A stretch of DNA of 64,000 nucleotides from Shinella pollutisoli (GCF_024609765.1 NZ_JANFDG010000008.1:62001-126000); one strand, 5' to 3'; numbered from the stretch's first letter, positions 1 to 9,679 are shown. A program made the numbers and translations. Notes: generated by a model not told the origin, from the sequence alone.

Positions 1-1134
<1,134 letters not shown>

Positions 1135-1142
1135 AAATCCGC

Positions 1143-1177
1143 AAGGCCCGCCGGCCGGTTCCGGCGGCGGGCCTTTC
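1143..1177. terminator. bidirectional Rho-independent terminator between argG and the MFS gene
   Basis: A perfect 11-bp stem (AAGGCCCGCCG, 1143-1153, with CGGCGGGCCTT, 1165-1175) encloses an 11-base loop. The right arm ends in T residues for argG and the left arm starts with A residues, which read as U on the other strand. It lies between two convergent stop codons. Confidence 0.8.
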
Positions 1178-2395
1178 TCATTCGCCCGGCTGCGGCGCGA
1201 GCGCCCCGGCGCGCGGCAGCGTCGTGCGGTACCAGGCGTAGCTTGCGACCGACATCAGGCCCATCAGCGGGATGACCGTGCCGAAGGCGATAAGCGGCAC
1301 GCCCATCGCCGCGGCGACGACGCCGGCGAGGAAGCCGGACCCCATCTGCACGAAACCCATCATGGCCGAGGCCGAGCCGGCGATCTCCGGGAACGGCTCC
1401 ATCGCCGCCGTCATCATGTGCGGCATGACGAAGGCGATGCCGAAGGCATAGAGCCCGACCGGACCCATGACGGTGAGGAAGGTCGGCGTGACGAAATGCG
1501 AGGCGAGCGCGATGAGCACGCTGCCCGCCGCGATGAAGCCGAGCCCGGGCGCGACGAGGGCGGCGGGCGAGGCCCGCCTGAGGAGCAGCCGGAAGCCCAC
1601 CGTGCCGGCGAAGAAGAAGCCGGACTGCATCAGCATGCCGACGCCGAACTCGGTCGGCGTCAGCCCGACCCGGTCGATCAGCACGAAGGGCAGGATCGTC
1701 GCCTGGCCGTAGAGCGCGCCGACCGCGCCGGCGATGACCAGCGTGGCGGAGACGAAGCGGGCGCTGCCGAGAAGCCGGCCGTAACCTTTCAGGATCGGCC
1801 CGATGCGGCCCTTGGCCGGATCCGGCACCGTCGTCTCGGCCATGAACACCAGCACGGTGAAGCAGGCGAGAAGCGCGAAGCCCACCATCAGGAAGAAGAT
1901 CGACTGCCAGCCGGAGAGGCCGAGCGCGAGGCCGCCGAGCGTCGGCGAGACGGCGGGGCCGACGGCGAGCATCATGCCGACCATGTTCATGATCCGGGCC
2001 GACTGCGTGCCGGTGAACTGGTCGCGGACGATGGCGCGCGACACCGTCATGCCGACCGAGGCGCCGATGCCCTGCACGAGCCGGCCGGCAAGCAGCCAGC
2101 CGACGGAAGGGGCGAAGGCCGCCATCAGGCTGCCGGCGAGATAGACGGCCATGAAGAGGAGCGTCGTCTTCCGCCGGCCGAGCACGTCGGACATGGTGCC
2201 GGAGACGAGCTGCGCCAGCGCGAAGCCGGCGAAATAGAGCGAGAGCGTCAGCTTGATCGCCGCGTCCGTCGAGGCGAAGGCTTTCACGAGCTCCGGCATG
2301 GCCGGCGTGTAGAGCGCCATGGAGACGGGGCCGAGCGCGACCAGGAAGGCGGCGATGATGCTCGTGCGCCGCTCGCTCATCCGCGGCGCCGTCAT
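1178..2395 (-). CDS. MFS drug-resistance transporter, Bcr/CflA type
   Basis: Inner-membrane proton-driven exporter of 405 residues with about twelve hydrophobic segments. The family is indicated by the N-terminal pattern YTPAMPEL, the loop 2-3 motif A (GTMSDVLGRRKT) and the RAIVRD motif after helix 4, all characteristic of Bcr/CflA multidrug efflux proteins. The substrate cannot be read from sequence. Its ATG overlaps the stop of the upstream MarR gene by four bases (ATGA), so the two form a translationally coupled regulator-pump operon, presumably controlled by that regulator. Confidence 0.9.
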   Translation of the reverse strand: MTAPRMSERRTSIIAAFLVALGPVSMALYTPAMPELVKAFASTDAAIKLTLSLYFAGFALAQLVSGTMSDVLGRRKTTLLFMAVYLAGSLMAAFAPSVGWLLAGRLVQGIGASVGMTVSRAIVRDQFTGTQSARIMNMVGMMLAVGPAVSPTLGGLALGLSGWQSIFFLMVGFALLACFTVLVFMAETTVPDPAKGRIGPILKGYGRLLGSARFVSATLVIAGAVGALYGQATILPFVLIDRVGLTPTEFGVGMLMQSGFFFAGTVGFRLLLRRASPAALVAPGLGFIAAGSVLIALASHFVTPTFLTVMGPVGLYAFGIAFVMPHMMTAAMEPFPEIAGSASAMMGFVQMGSGFLAGVVAAAMGVPLIAFGTVIPLMGLMSVASYAWYRTTLPRAGALAPQPGE

Positions 2396-2877
2396 CGGCC
2401 GGCCTCCTTCGCGAGCGGCAGGGCCTGCTGGTCCTCCTCGATGGCGCGCAGGTTGGCGCGCATGCGCTTCAGGCTCTCGCGCACCAGCTCGCGGTCCTCG
2501 GGCGTGATCCCCGCCGTCACCTGCGTCATCAGCTCGACCTGCTCGACGCGCACGTCGCGGATCAGCGCGTCGGCCGCGGGCGTGGTGAAGATCAGCCGGG
2601 CGCGGCGGTCGGCGGGATCCGGCCGGCGCTCGATGAAGCCGAGGCTCTGCAGCCGGTCGAGATAGGTCGACAGCGTCATCGGCTCGATGCCCATGCGCTG
2701 GGCGATGTCGAGCTGGCGGCTGCCGTCCAGCGCGGCGGCATGGACGAGCGTGCGCGCCTCGCCCGGCGTGATGCCGAGGCCGGCGCCGGCGATGCGGCGC
2801 TCGAAGGCGGCGCGCAGCAGGCGCGCGGCGTCGATGAGGACGAAGCCGAGGGCGTCGGGATCGGGTCGCGGCGTCAT
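2392..2877 (-). CDS. MarR family transcriptional regulator
   Basis: A 161-residue DNA-binding protein with a winged helix-turn-helix. The recognition helix region reads IAQRMGIEPMTLSTYLDRL (about residues 58-76), followed by the wing with the hallmark RRPDPADRRARL. The open frame runs on upstream, but family alignment and the palindrome just upstream place the start at the ATG at 2877 (MTPRPDPD). It is the first gene of a two-gene operon with the MFS pump and probably represses both genes in response to a pump substrate, as is usual for such pairs. That role is inferred. Confidence 0.9.
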   Translation of the reverse strand: MTPRPDPDALGFVLIDAARLLRAAFERRIAGAGLGITPGEARTLVHAAALDGSRQLDIAQRMGIEPMTLSTYLDRLQSLGFIERRPDPADRRARLIFTTPAADALIRDVRVEQVELMTQVTAGITPEDRELVRESLKRMRANLRAIEEDQQALPLAKEAGR

Positions 2878-2893
2878 GGGGTCCTTTCCGGGT

Positions 2894-2918
2894 TTATGAT
2901 AAGCTTCCCTTATTATAA
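2894..2918. promoter_or_regulatory. inverted repeat, candidate MarR operator
   Basis: TTATGATAAG and CTTATTATAA are 10-base arms with one mismatch around a 5-base spacer, 17 bases upstream of the marR start. The right arm, read on the minus strand, contains TATAAT, a perfect -10 hexamer, so a bound regulator would cover the promoter. It is an AT-rich island in GC-rich sequence. The LysE-type gene starts 116 bases to the other side and could share the site. Confidence 0.65.
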
Positions 2919-3033
2919 GCCGCATCGTGCCGCAAGCGCGGCGGCGCATGGCTGCCCTGCGAAAAGCCGATGCCCCCTTGACGAAAACCTGTGGGCCCGC
3001 TTGGAATGCGCGGACGTTTCCGGGGACCTTCGC

Positions 3034-3675
3034 ATGACCGCTTCGATGCTTGCCGGCGCCTTCCTGGCCGCCCTCCTCTATGTGCTGATCCCGGGGCCGG
3101 CCTTCCTCGCCCTGCTCGGCATCGGCGCCGGGCAGGGGCGCAGGGCCGGCGCGCTGTTCCTCGGCGGGCATCTCGCCGGCGACCTGCTCTGGGCGACGCT
3201 CGCCATCGTCGCCATCATCGGCGCGCGCACGATCGGCACGACGGTCTTCGACGTGCTCGGCCTCGTCTGCGGCGCCTATCTCGCCTGGATCGGCTGGTCG
3301 GCGCTGACGGCGAGGAAGCGCAGCGACGGCGGCGCGGTGATGACCGTGGAGCGGCCGCTGCGCCGCGGCCTCGTCTTCGGGCTGACCAATCCCAAGGGCT
3401 ATCCGGTGGCGCTCGCCACCTTCACCGCACTGCTCGCCGGCTCGGCCAACGCGCTCGACTTCGCCGTCCTGCCGATGCTGCTCGGCGTCTCCTTCCTCGG
3501 CTTCCTGATCGCCGACGTCATCCTCGTCACGATCATCGGCGCGGGGCTGGTGCGCCGCTTCTACCGCCGCCATGAGCTCGCGATCGTGCGGCTGTCCGGC
3601 CTGCTCTTCGTCGGCTTCGCCGTGCAGGCCGTCTGGCATGCCGCGCCGGGCCTGCTCGGCTGGCGCCGGGCCTGA
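3034..3675 (+). CDS. LysE/RhtB family amino-acid exporter
   Basis: Inner-membrane translocator of 213 residues with about six hydrophobic segments. The LysE/RhtB signature is visible as LIPGPAFLALLGIGAGQGRRAG near the N terminus and TNPKGYPVALATF in the middle. The family exports amino acids or homoserine lactones; the substrate here is unknown. The start at 3034 is preceded by GGGGA; the longer open frame upstream crosses the divergent marR and its operator and is not coding. It is divergent from marR-MFS. A second LysE paralogue lies at 37106. Confidence 0.88.
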   Translation: MTASMLAGAFLAALLYVLIPGPAFLALLGIGAGQGRRAGALFLGGHLAGDLLWATLAIVAIIGARTIGTTVFDVLGLVCGAYLAWIGWSALTARKRSDGGAVMTVERPLRRGLVFGLTNPKGYPVALATFTALLAGSANALDFAVLPMLLGVSFLGFLIADVILVTIIGAGLVRRFYRRHELAIVRLSGLLFVGFAVQAVWHAAPGLLGWRRA

Positions 3676-3798
3676 ATCCGAGCAACAGAGACGGCCGGCC
3701 TGCGCGCCCTGCATGGCAGGGCTGAGTTTGCCCGCCTTGTCCTTCGCTCCCGAAAGGGGCATGAACGGATCGTTCAAGATGCAAAAGAGAGCAATCCG

Positions 3799-3939
3799 AT
3801 GACCACGCTTCGCAATTCCTTCGCGCTCGGCTTCTTCGGCCGGGCCTTCGCCGTGTTGAGCGCAGCGAGCGCTGCCGCCGCGGCTGCCGAAGGCCGCCGC
3901 CGTCCCTACGGCCGCGAGGAGCATTTTTCGCGCGGCTGA
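3799..3939 (+). CDS. small hypothetical protein, 46 residues
   Basis: The ORF starts with ATG after AAGAGAGC and runs 46 codons to TGA, followed 21 bases later by a perfect terminator, which supports a discrete short transcript. The product has a hydrophobic/alanine-rich first half (residues 8-30, including a run of alanines) and a basic tail with an RRR cluster. It could be a small membrane-associated protein related to short rhizobial proteins of the DUF1127 type, but the DUF1127 core was not recognised. Function unknown. Confidence 0.55.
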   Translation: MTTLRNSFALGFFGRAFAVLSAASAAAAAAEGRRRPYGREEHFSRG

Positions 3940-3960
3940 CGCGCAGATCCGTTCCACGGA

Positions 3961-3998
3961 AAAGGCCCGCCGGTCTCGCGACCGGCGGGCCTTTTCGT
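3961..3998. terminator. bidirectional Rho-independent terminator
   Basis: A perfect 15-bp stem (3961-3975 with 3980-3994) with a TCGC tetraloop, A-rich on the left and T-rich on the right. It serves the small ORF at 3799 and the convergent DUF475 gene, whose stop codon is at 4009. Confidence 0.9.
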
Positions 3999-4008
3999 TT
4001 CGGGTTAA

Positions 4009-5088
4009 TCAGCCGCGCTCGGCGAGTGCCTCCGCCTGCTGTTCGCGGCGGTTGTAGCGGATCGACGACCAGAGCGAGATGCCGATCAGGCCCGCGCCGC
4101 CGAGGCCCGTGATGACCTCCGGGATGTGCACCAGCGTCTGGCAGTACATGATCACCGACAGGATCAGGATCGCGTAGAAGGCGCCGTGCTCCAGGTAGCG
4201 GTATTCGGCAAGCGTCCCCTTGTCGACCAGCATGATCGTCATCGAGCGCACGTACATGGCGCCGATGCCCAGCCCGATGGCGATGACGAAGAGGTTCTGC
4301 GTCAGCGCGAAGGCGCCGATCACGCCGTCGAAGGAGAAGCTCGCGTCGAGCACCTCGAGATAGATGAAGGCGCCGAGGCCGCCCTTGGCCGCCTCCGACA
4401 TCGCCCTCTGCGAGGCGTCGAGCAGGCCGCCGATCACCTCGACGGCGAGGAAGGTCAGGAGGCCGTAGATCGCCGAATAGACGAAGGTGTCCGCCGCCTC
4501 CCCCTCGAGCAGGTTCGAGAAGACGAGGATCAGGATCAGCACGAAGGCGATCTCGATGCCCTTGACCGTCGCCGAGCGCGCCATGTGCTTCTCGATGAAG
4601 ACGATCCAGTGCACGTCCTTCTCGTGGTTGAAGAAGTAGGTGAGGCCGACCATCATCAGGAAGGTGCCGCCGAAGGCGGCGATCGGCAGGTGCGCCTCGT
4701 GCATGATGCGCGCATATTCCGCCGGCTCGCGCGCGGCGAGCAGCAGCGCCTCGAACGGGCCGATGCCGGCCGCGATGACCACGATCAGCAGCGGGAAGAC
4801 GATGCGCATGCCGAAGACGGCGATGACGATGCCCCAGGTCAGGAAGCGGTGCTGCCAGACCGGCGTCATGTCCTTGAGCTTATTGGCGTTGACGATGGCG
4901 TTGTCGAAGGAGAGCGAGATCTCCAAGACCGCGAGCACGGCGCAGATGAAGAAGACGGTCGCCATGCCGGAGAGCGTCCCGGTCGTCTGCCAGCCGAGCC
5001 ACGCGCCGAGCACGAGGCCGACGCCGGTGAAGATGAACGCCCACTTGAGGTAGGAGAGGGTCGATTTTTCCGCGCCCTTGCCGATCAT
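4009..5088 (-). CDS. DUF475 family (TerC-like) integral membrane protein
   Basis: A 359-residue polytopic membrane protein with about nine hydrophobic stretches. Two repeated acidic motifs, EISLSFDNAIVN (about residue 56) and EVLDASFSFDGVIGA (about residue 245), identify the DUF475 family within the TerC/LysE clan. In this clan such acidic intramembrane motifs are associated with divalent-metal (Mn) transport. The name does not imply tellurite resistance. The start is preceded by a good GGAGG and overlaps the stop of a 30-codon upstream ORF. A ~300-nt leader precedes it, which suggests post-transcriptional control. Confidence 0.85.
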   Translation of the reverse strand: MIGKGAEKSTLSYLKWAFIFTGVGLVLGAWLGWQTTGTLSGMATVFFICAVLAVLEISLSFDNAIVNANKLKDMTPVWQHRFLTWGIVIAVFGMRIVFPLLIVVIAAGIGPFEALLLAAREPAEYARIMHEAHLPIAAFGGTFLMMVGLTYFFNHEKDVHWIVFIEKHMARSATVKGIEIAFVLILILVFSNLLEGEAADTFVYSAIYGLLTFLAVEVIGGLLDASQRAMSEAAKGGLGAFIYLEVLDASFSFDGVIGAFALTQNLFVIAIGLGIGAMYVRSMTIMLVDKGTLAEYRYLEHGAFYAILILSVIMYCQTLVHIPEVITGLGGAGLIGISLWSSIRYNRREQQAEALAERG

Positions 5089-5177
5089 GACCGCACCTCC
5101 GCGAGGCGCCTGGAATCGGAAACGGAAGAACGCATGCCAAGGCGGGCATGCGGATGAGGCATGGTGAGGATTTTCAT
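5085..5177 (-). CDS. upstream ORF / possible leader peptide, 30 residues
   Basis: ATG at 5177 to TGA at 5085 encodes 30 residues beginning MKILTMPHPHARLG, basic and rich in H, R, S and M. Its TGA overlaps the ATG of the DUF475 gene (ATGA), and the strong GGAGG for that gene lies inside its last codons. The DNA forms a 7-bp hairpin (5132-5151, GCATGCC/GGCATGC) within the ORF. It may be a leader peptide or coupling ORF. There is no strong ribosome site of its own, so translation is unproven. Confidence 0.4.
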   Translation of the reverse strand: MKILTMPHPHARLGMRSSVSDSRRLAEVRS

Positions 5178-5392
5178 GTGCTTGAATCCGCCGGCTCGAT
5201 TGCTGGCGGTACCGACATCACGAGAGCGCCGTAAAACTCTCGCCAGAGGGGCCCGGCACCAAAGTTGCCCGCAGCGACCGATGTCGAAAAGCTGCGGGGT
5301 AGGTCTCTTTTCCCCGAACTTGGTTTTCGCGTCAAGAGGCCGCGGCAGCGCAGGAAAGCGCCCCGGCCCCTCGCATTGGCCGCTGCAGTTTC
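5089..5392 (-). promoter_or_regulatory. ~300-nt structured leader of the DUF475 gene
   Basis: This is the only stretch of about 350 bases without an annotated main gene on this flank. From the predicted transcription start near 5386 to the DUF475 ATG, the minus-strand RNA contains several GC-rich inverted repeats. One is CGAGAG...CTCTCG around 5221-5243, followed by a hairpin with GCATGCC arms at 5132-5151. A long structured leader before a TerC-clan gene is the usual setting of a Mn-sensing riboswitch, but the canonical yybP-ykoY loop sequence was not found, so the mechanism is open. Confidence 0.45.
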
Positions 5393-5421
5393 TATATTCG
5401 CGGGGCACACCGATTCGTCAA
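5393..5421 (-). promoter_or_regulatory. sigma-70 type promoter for the DUF475 transcript
   Basis: On the minus strand TTGACG (5421-5416), a 17-base spacer and AATATA (5398-5393) form a near-consensus housekeeping promoter. It points away from the M3 peptidase gene, which starts at 5436 on the other strand. Confidence 0.65.
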
Positions 5422-5435
5422 AGGACCCGGACCCC

Positions 5436-7523
5436 ATGACCGCAACGCGCATCGACCCCGCCCTCGTCGACTGGACCGGCCTCAACGGACTGCCGCACTT
5501 CGACCGCGTGCGCGACGAGGCCTTCGCGCAGGCCTTCGACGCCGCGCTCGCCGCGCACGAGGCGGAGATCGAGGCGATCGTGCAGAGCGTCACGACGCCG
5601 ACCTTCGACAACACCGTCACCGCGCTCGAGACGGCGGGCGACACGCTCTCGCGCGTCTCGGCGCTGTTCTGGAGCCGGGCGGGCGCCGACACCAACGACA
5701 CGATCCAGGCGCTGGAGCGCGAGATCGCGCCGAAGATGTCGCGCCACTATTCGAGGATCGGCACGAACCCGGCGCTCTTCGCCCGCATCGACGCGCTCTG
5801 GCAGAACCGCGCCGTCCTCAAGCTCGACCTCGAACAGACCCGCGTGCTGGAACGGCACTGGAAGGGCTTCGTGCGGGCGGGCGCGAAGCTCGCCAAGCCC
5901 GAGCAGGAACGGCTTGCCGAGATCAACGAGACGCTCGCCGGCCTCGGCGCCCGGTTCGGCCAGAACGTGCTCGCCGACGAGAAGGCCTGGTCGCTCCTCC
6001 TCGACGCCGGCGACGACCTCGACGGGCTGCCCGATTTCCTCAAGGACGCGATGGCGGCGGCGGCAGCCGAGCGCGGTGCCGACGGCCGCTACGCCGTCAC
6101 GCTGTCGCGCTCGATCATCGAGCCCTTCCTGACCTTCTCCGCCCGCCGCGACCTGCGCGAGCAGGCGTTCAGGGCCTGGGTGGCGCGCGGCGCGAACGGC
6201 GGGCAGACCGACAACCGCGAGATCGTCAGGCAGACGCTGGCGCTGCGCGCGGAGAAGGCGAAGCTGCTCGGCTACGCGAATTTCGCCGCCTTCAAGCTCG
6301 ACGACACGATGGCGAAGACCCCGGAGGCGGTGAACGGCCTGTTGATGCAGGTCTGGGAGAAGGCCGTCGCCCGCGCCCGCGCCGAGGAGGCGGAGCTTGC
6401 CGCTCTCGTCGCGGAAGAAGGCGGCAACCATGCCGTCATGCCCTGGGACTGGCGCTACTACGCCGAAAGGCTGCGGGCGAAGAAGTTCAGCTTCTCCGAG
6501 GCCGAGCTGAAGCCCTATCTCCAGCTCGAGAACATCATCGCCGCCTGCTTCGACGTCGCCGGACGGCTGTTCGGCATCCGCGCGGTCGAGAAGACGGGCG
6601 TGCCGGTCTATCATCCGGACGTGCGCGTCTTCGAGATCCGCGACGCCGACGACAGGCTGGTGGCGATGTTCCTCGGCGACTATTTCGCGCGGTCCTCCAA
6701 GCGCTCCGGCGCCTGGATGAGCGCCTACCAGAGCCAGCACCGCCTGCCGCTGCCGAACGGGGCGAAGGGGGAGATCCCGATCGTCTACAACGTCTGCAAC
6801 TTCGCCAGGCCGGCGCAAGGCCAGCCCGCACTGCTCTCGCTCGACGACGCGCGCACGCTGTTCCACGAGTTCGGCCACGCGCTGCACGGCATGCTGTCCG
6901 ACGTCACCTATCCTTCCGTCTCCGGCACCGGCGTGGCGCGCGACTTCGTGGAACTGCCCTCGCAGCTCTACGAGCACTGGCTGACCGTGCCGGAGATCCT
7001 CACCCGCTACGCCGTGCACTACCGGACGGGCGAGGCCATGCCGCAGGCGCTGCTCGACAAGGTGCTCGCCGCCCGCACCTTCAATGCCGGCTTCGCCACC
7101 GTCGAGTTCACCGCCTCCGCGCTGGTCGACATGGCCTTCCACACGAACGGCCCCGTAGGGGACCCGATGGCGGTGCAGGCGGAGGTGCTGGAGCGGATCG
7201 GCCTGCCGCAATCCATCGTCATGCGCCACGCCACGCCGCATTTCCAGCACGTCTTTGCCGGCGACGGCTATTCGGCCGGCTACTATTCCTACATGTGGTC
7301 TGAGGTGCTCGACGCCGACGCCTTCTCCGCCTTCACCGAGACGGGCGACGCCTTCGATGCGGACACGGCGCGCCGCCTGAAGGCGCACATCTATTCCGTC
7401 GGCGGCTCGGTCGACCCGGAGGAGGCCTACAAGGCCTTCCGCGGCAAGCTGCCGAGCCCCGAGGCGATGCTCGCCAAGAAGGGCCTTGTCGTGTTCGAGG
7501 AGCTGAGCGGCAGCGACGGCTGA
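5436..7523 (+). CDS. M3 family zinc metallopeptidase (peptidyl-dipeptidase Dcp / oligopeptidase A type)
   Basis: Cytosolic oligopeptidase of 695 residues that degrades short peptides. The thermolysin-like zinc motif HEFGH lies at residues 477-481, in the context LFHEFGHALHGMLS, which is diagnostic of M3. The C-terminal YSAGYYSYMWSEVLDADAF segment supplies the substrate-binding tyrosines. The start at 5436 gives the usual MTATRIDP-like beginning; the open frame further upstream overlaps the promoter of the divergent DUF475 gene. Dcp and OpdA cannot be separated reliably by eye. It is a single-gene unit, followed by a RIME-like repeat. Confidence 0.92.
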   Translation: MTATRIDPALVDWTGLNGLPHFDRVRDEAFAQAFDAALAAHEAEIEAIVQSVTTPTFDNTVTALETAGDTLSRVSALFWSRAGADTNDTIQALEREIAPKMSRHYSRIGTNPALFARIDALWQNRAVLKLDLEQTRVLERHWKGFVRAGAKLAKPEQERLAEINETLAGLGARFGQNVLADEKAWSLLLDAGDDLDGLPDFLKDAMAAAAAERGADGRYAVTLSRSIIEPFLTFSARRDLREQAFRAWVARGANGGQTDNREIVRQTLALRAEKAKLLGYANFAAFKLDDTMAKTPEAVNGLLMQVWEKAVARARAEEAELAALVAEEGGNHAVMPWDWRYYAERLRAKKFSFSEAELKPYLQLENIIAACFDVAGRLFGIRAVEKTGVPVYHPDVRVFEIRDADDRLVAMFLGDYFARSSKRSGAWMSAYQSQHRLPLPNGAKGEIPIVYNVCNFARPAQGQPALLSLDDARTLFHEFGHALHGMLSDVTYPSVSGTGVARDFVELPSQLYEHWLTVPEILTRYAVHYRTGEAMPQALLDKVLAARTFNAGFATVEFTASALVDMAFHTNGPVGDPMAVQAEVLERIGLPQSIVMRHATPHFQHVFAGDGYSAGYYSYMWSEVLDADAFSAFTETGDAFDADTARRLKAHIYSVGGSVDPEEAYKAFRGKLPSPEAMLAKKGLVVFEELSGSDG

Positions 7524-7561
7524 GACGACGATTGCCGATAAAACCATGAGGGTGCGTCGTG

Positions 7562-7677
7562 CCCCCTTCTCCCCGCCGGGGAGAAGGTCGCGGCAACGGG
7601 ATGAGGGGGAGGCCGCAGGCGAAATGCGGTGCGTTCCACCCCCTCCGGGCCACCTTCTCCCCGGCGGGGAGAAGGGA
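7562..7677. repeat. RIME-like rhizobial palindromic repeat, copy 1
   Basis: Two GC-rich hairpins built on CCTTCTCCCC...GGGGAGAAGG are separated by a GGGATGAGGGG segment and spaced by about 60 bases. The same modules recur at 31656 and 42192. This is the architecture of the rhizobial intergenic mosaic element (RIME). Here it fills the gap between the M3 peptidase and typA and may end transcription of the former. Confidence 0.75.
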
Positions 7678-7820
7678 AGCGGCAACGTCGCGTTCCTATG
7701 CCATAGCTGCGTGGCTGAGGCGCCCCCTTTCGCATTTGCGGAAAAACATGTATGAGCGCGCCATTGACGACGGCGCCCTCCCTTTTTGCGCGCGCCCTTG
7801 AACCTCAGAGATAGAACCCA

Positions 7821-9647
7821 ATGTCCATCCGCAACATCGCGATCATCGCGCACGTCGACCATGGCAAGACCACGCTCGTCGACGAACTCCTGAAGCAATC
7901 CGGCTCGTTCCGCGAGAACCAGCGCGTCGCCGAACGCGTGATGGATTCCAACGACATCGAGAAGGAGCGCGGCATCACCATCCTAGCCAAGGCCACTTCG
8001 GTCGAGTGGAAGGGAACCCGCATCAACATCGTCGACACGCCCGGCCACGCCGACTTCGGCGGCGAGGTGGAGCGCATCCTCTCGATGGTGGACGGCGCCA
8101 TCGTGCTGGTCGACTCGTCCGAAGGGCCGATGCCGCAGACCAAGTTCGTCGTCGGCAAGGCGCTCAAGGTCGGACTGAAGCCGATCGTCGCCATCAACAA
8201 GATCGACCGCCCGGACGGCCGCCACGAGGAGGTGCTGAACGAGGTCTTCGACCTCTTCGCCGCGCTGGACGCCACCGACGAGCAGCTCGACTTCCCGATC
8301 CTCTACGGCTCGGGCCGCAACGGCTGGATGAACGTCAACCCGGAAGGCCCGCAGGACGAAGGCATGGCGCCGCTGCTCGACCTCGTTCTGAAGCACGTGC
8401 CGGAGCCGAAGGTCGAGGAAGGCCCGTTCCGCATGATCGGCACGATCCTCGAAGCCAACCCCTTCCTCGGCCGCATCATCACCGGCCGCATCCATTCCGG
8501 CGTCATCAAGCCGAACCAGGCCGTCAAGGTGCTCGGCCAGGACGGCAAGCTGATCGAGCAGGGCCGCATCTCGAAGATCCTCGCCTTCCGCGGCATCGAG
8601 CGCCAGCCGATCGAGGAGGCCCATGCCGGCGACATCGTCGCCATCGCAGGCCTCGCCAGGGGCACCGTCGCCGACACCTTCTGCGACCCGTCCGTCTCAG
8701 AGCCGATGAAGGCGCAGCCGATCGACCCGCCGACCGTCACCATGACCTTCCTCGTCAACGACTCACCGCTCGCCGGCACCGAGGGCGACAAGGTGACGAG
8801 CCGCGTCATCCGCGACCGCCTGTTCAAGGAAGCCGAAGGCAACGTCGCGCTGAAGATCGAGGAATCGGCCGACAAGGACTCCTTCTTCGTCTCCGGCCGC
8901 GGCGAACTGCAGCTCGCCGTCCTGATCGAGACCATGCGCCGCGAGGGCTTCGAGCTCGCCGTGTCGCGTCCGCGCGTCGTCATGCACAAGGACGAGAGCG
9001 GCCAGCTGCTCGAGCCGATCGAGGAAGTGGTGATCGACGTTGACGAGGAGCATTCCGGCATCGTCGTGCAGAAGATGTCGGAGCGCAAGGCCGAGATGGT
9101 GGAGCTTCGCCCCTCCGGCGGCAACCGCGTGCGCCTCGTCTTCTTCGCCCCGACGCGCGGCCTCATCGGCTACCAGTCGGAGCTGCTCACCGACACGCGC
9201 GGCACGGCGATCATGAACCGCCTGTTCCACGACTACCAGCCCTACAAGGGCGAGATCGGCGGGCGCGTCAACGGCGTGCTGCTCTCCAACGAATCCGGCG
9301 AGGCCGTCGCCTATGCGCTGTTCAACCTGGAGGACCGCGGCCCGATGATCATCGAGCCGGGCGAGAAGGTCTACGAGGGCATGATCATCGGCATCCACTC
9401 GCGCGACAACGACCTCGACGTCAACGTGCTCAAGGGCAAGAAGCTCACCAACATCCGCGCCGCCGGCAAGGACGAGGCGGTGAAGCTCACCCCGCCGATC
9501 CGCATGACGCTGGAGCGCGCGCTCTCCTGGATCCAGGACGACGAGCTGGTCGAGGTGACGCCGAAGTCGATCCGCCTGCGCAAGCTCTATCTCGACCCGA
9601 ACGAGCGCAAGCGATTCGAGAAGAGCCGCGCCGCCGGCGCGGCCTGA
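7821..9647 (+). CDS. typA: translational GTPase TypA/BipA
   Basis: Ribosome-associated GTPase of the elongation-factor family, 608 residues, implicated in 50S assembly and in stress or low-temperature growth. The GTP-binding motifs are AHVDHGKT (G1, about residue 10), the G2 region ERGITI, DTPGHADF (G3) and NKID (G4). The order of domains (G, beta-barrel, EF-G-like III/V, BipA-specific C-terminal part) and the length fit TypA. The start follows AGAGATAGAACCC. The gene is monocistronic, with a clear terminator at 9680. Confidence 0.97.
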   Translation: MSIRNIAIIAHVDHGKTTLVDELLKQSGSFRENQRVAERVMDSNDIEKERGITILAKATSVEWKGTRINIVDTPGHADFGGEVERILSMVDGAIVLVDSSEGPMPQTKFVVGKALKVGLKPIVAINKIDRPDGRHEEVLNEVFDLFAALDATDEQLDFPILYGSGRNGWMNVNPEGPQDEGMAPLLDLVLKHVPEPKVEEGPFRMIGTILEANPFLGRIITGRIHSGVIKPNQAVKVLGQDGKLIEQGRISKILAFRGIERQPIEEAHAGDIVAIAGLARGTVADTFCDPSVSEPMKAQPIDPPTVTMTFLVNDSPLAGTEGDKVTSRVIRDRLFKEAEGNVALKIEESADKDSFFVSGRGELQLAVLIETMRREGFELAVSRPRVVMHKDESGQLLEPIEEVVIDVDEEHSGIVVQKMSERKAEMVELRPSGGNRVRLVFFAPTRGLIGYQSELLTDTRGTAIMNRLFHDYQPYKGEIGGRVNGVLLSNESGEAVAYALFNLEDRGPMIIEPGEKVYEGMIIGIHSRDNDLDVNVLKGKKLTNIRAAGKDEAVKLTPPIRMTLERALSWIQDDELVEVTPKSIRLRKLYLDPNERKRFEKSRAAGAA

Positions 9648-9679
9648 GGCGGCACCCGTTCCGGAAAGGGACAATCGCG

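Noticed and set aside
5089-5392. yybP-ykoY (Mn) riboswitch upstream of the DUF475 gene
   Set aside because: The context is right, but I could not find the conserved GGGGAGUA loop or the CAUAC-type loop that define the family, so only a generic structured leader is annotated.
7524-7820. additional small gene between the M3 peptidase and typA
   Set aside because: The short frames (69-80 codons) lie on a RIME-like repeat and contain its translated palindromes.
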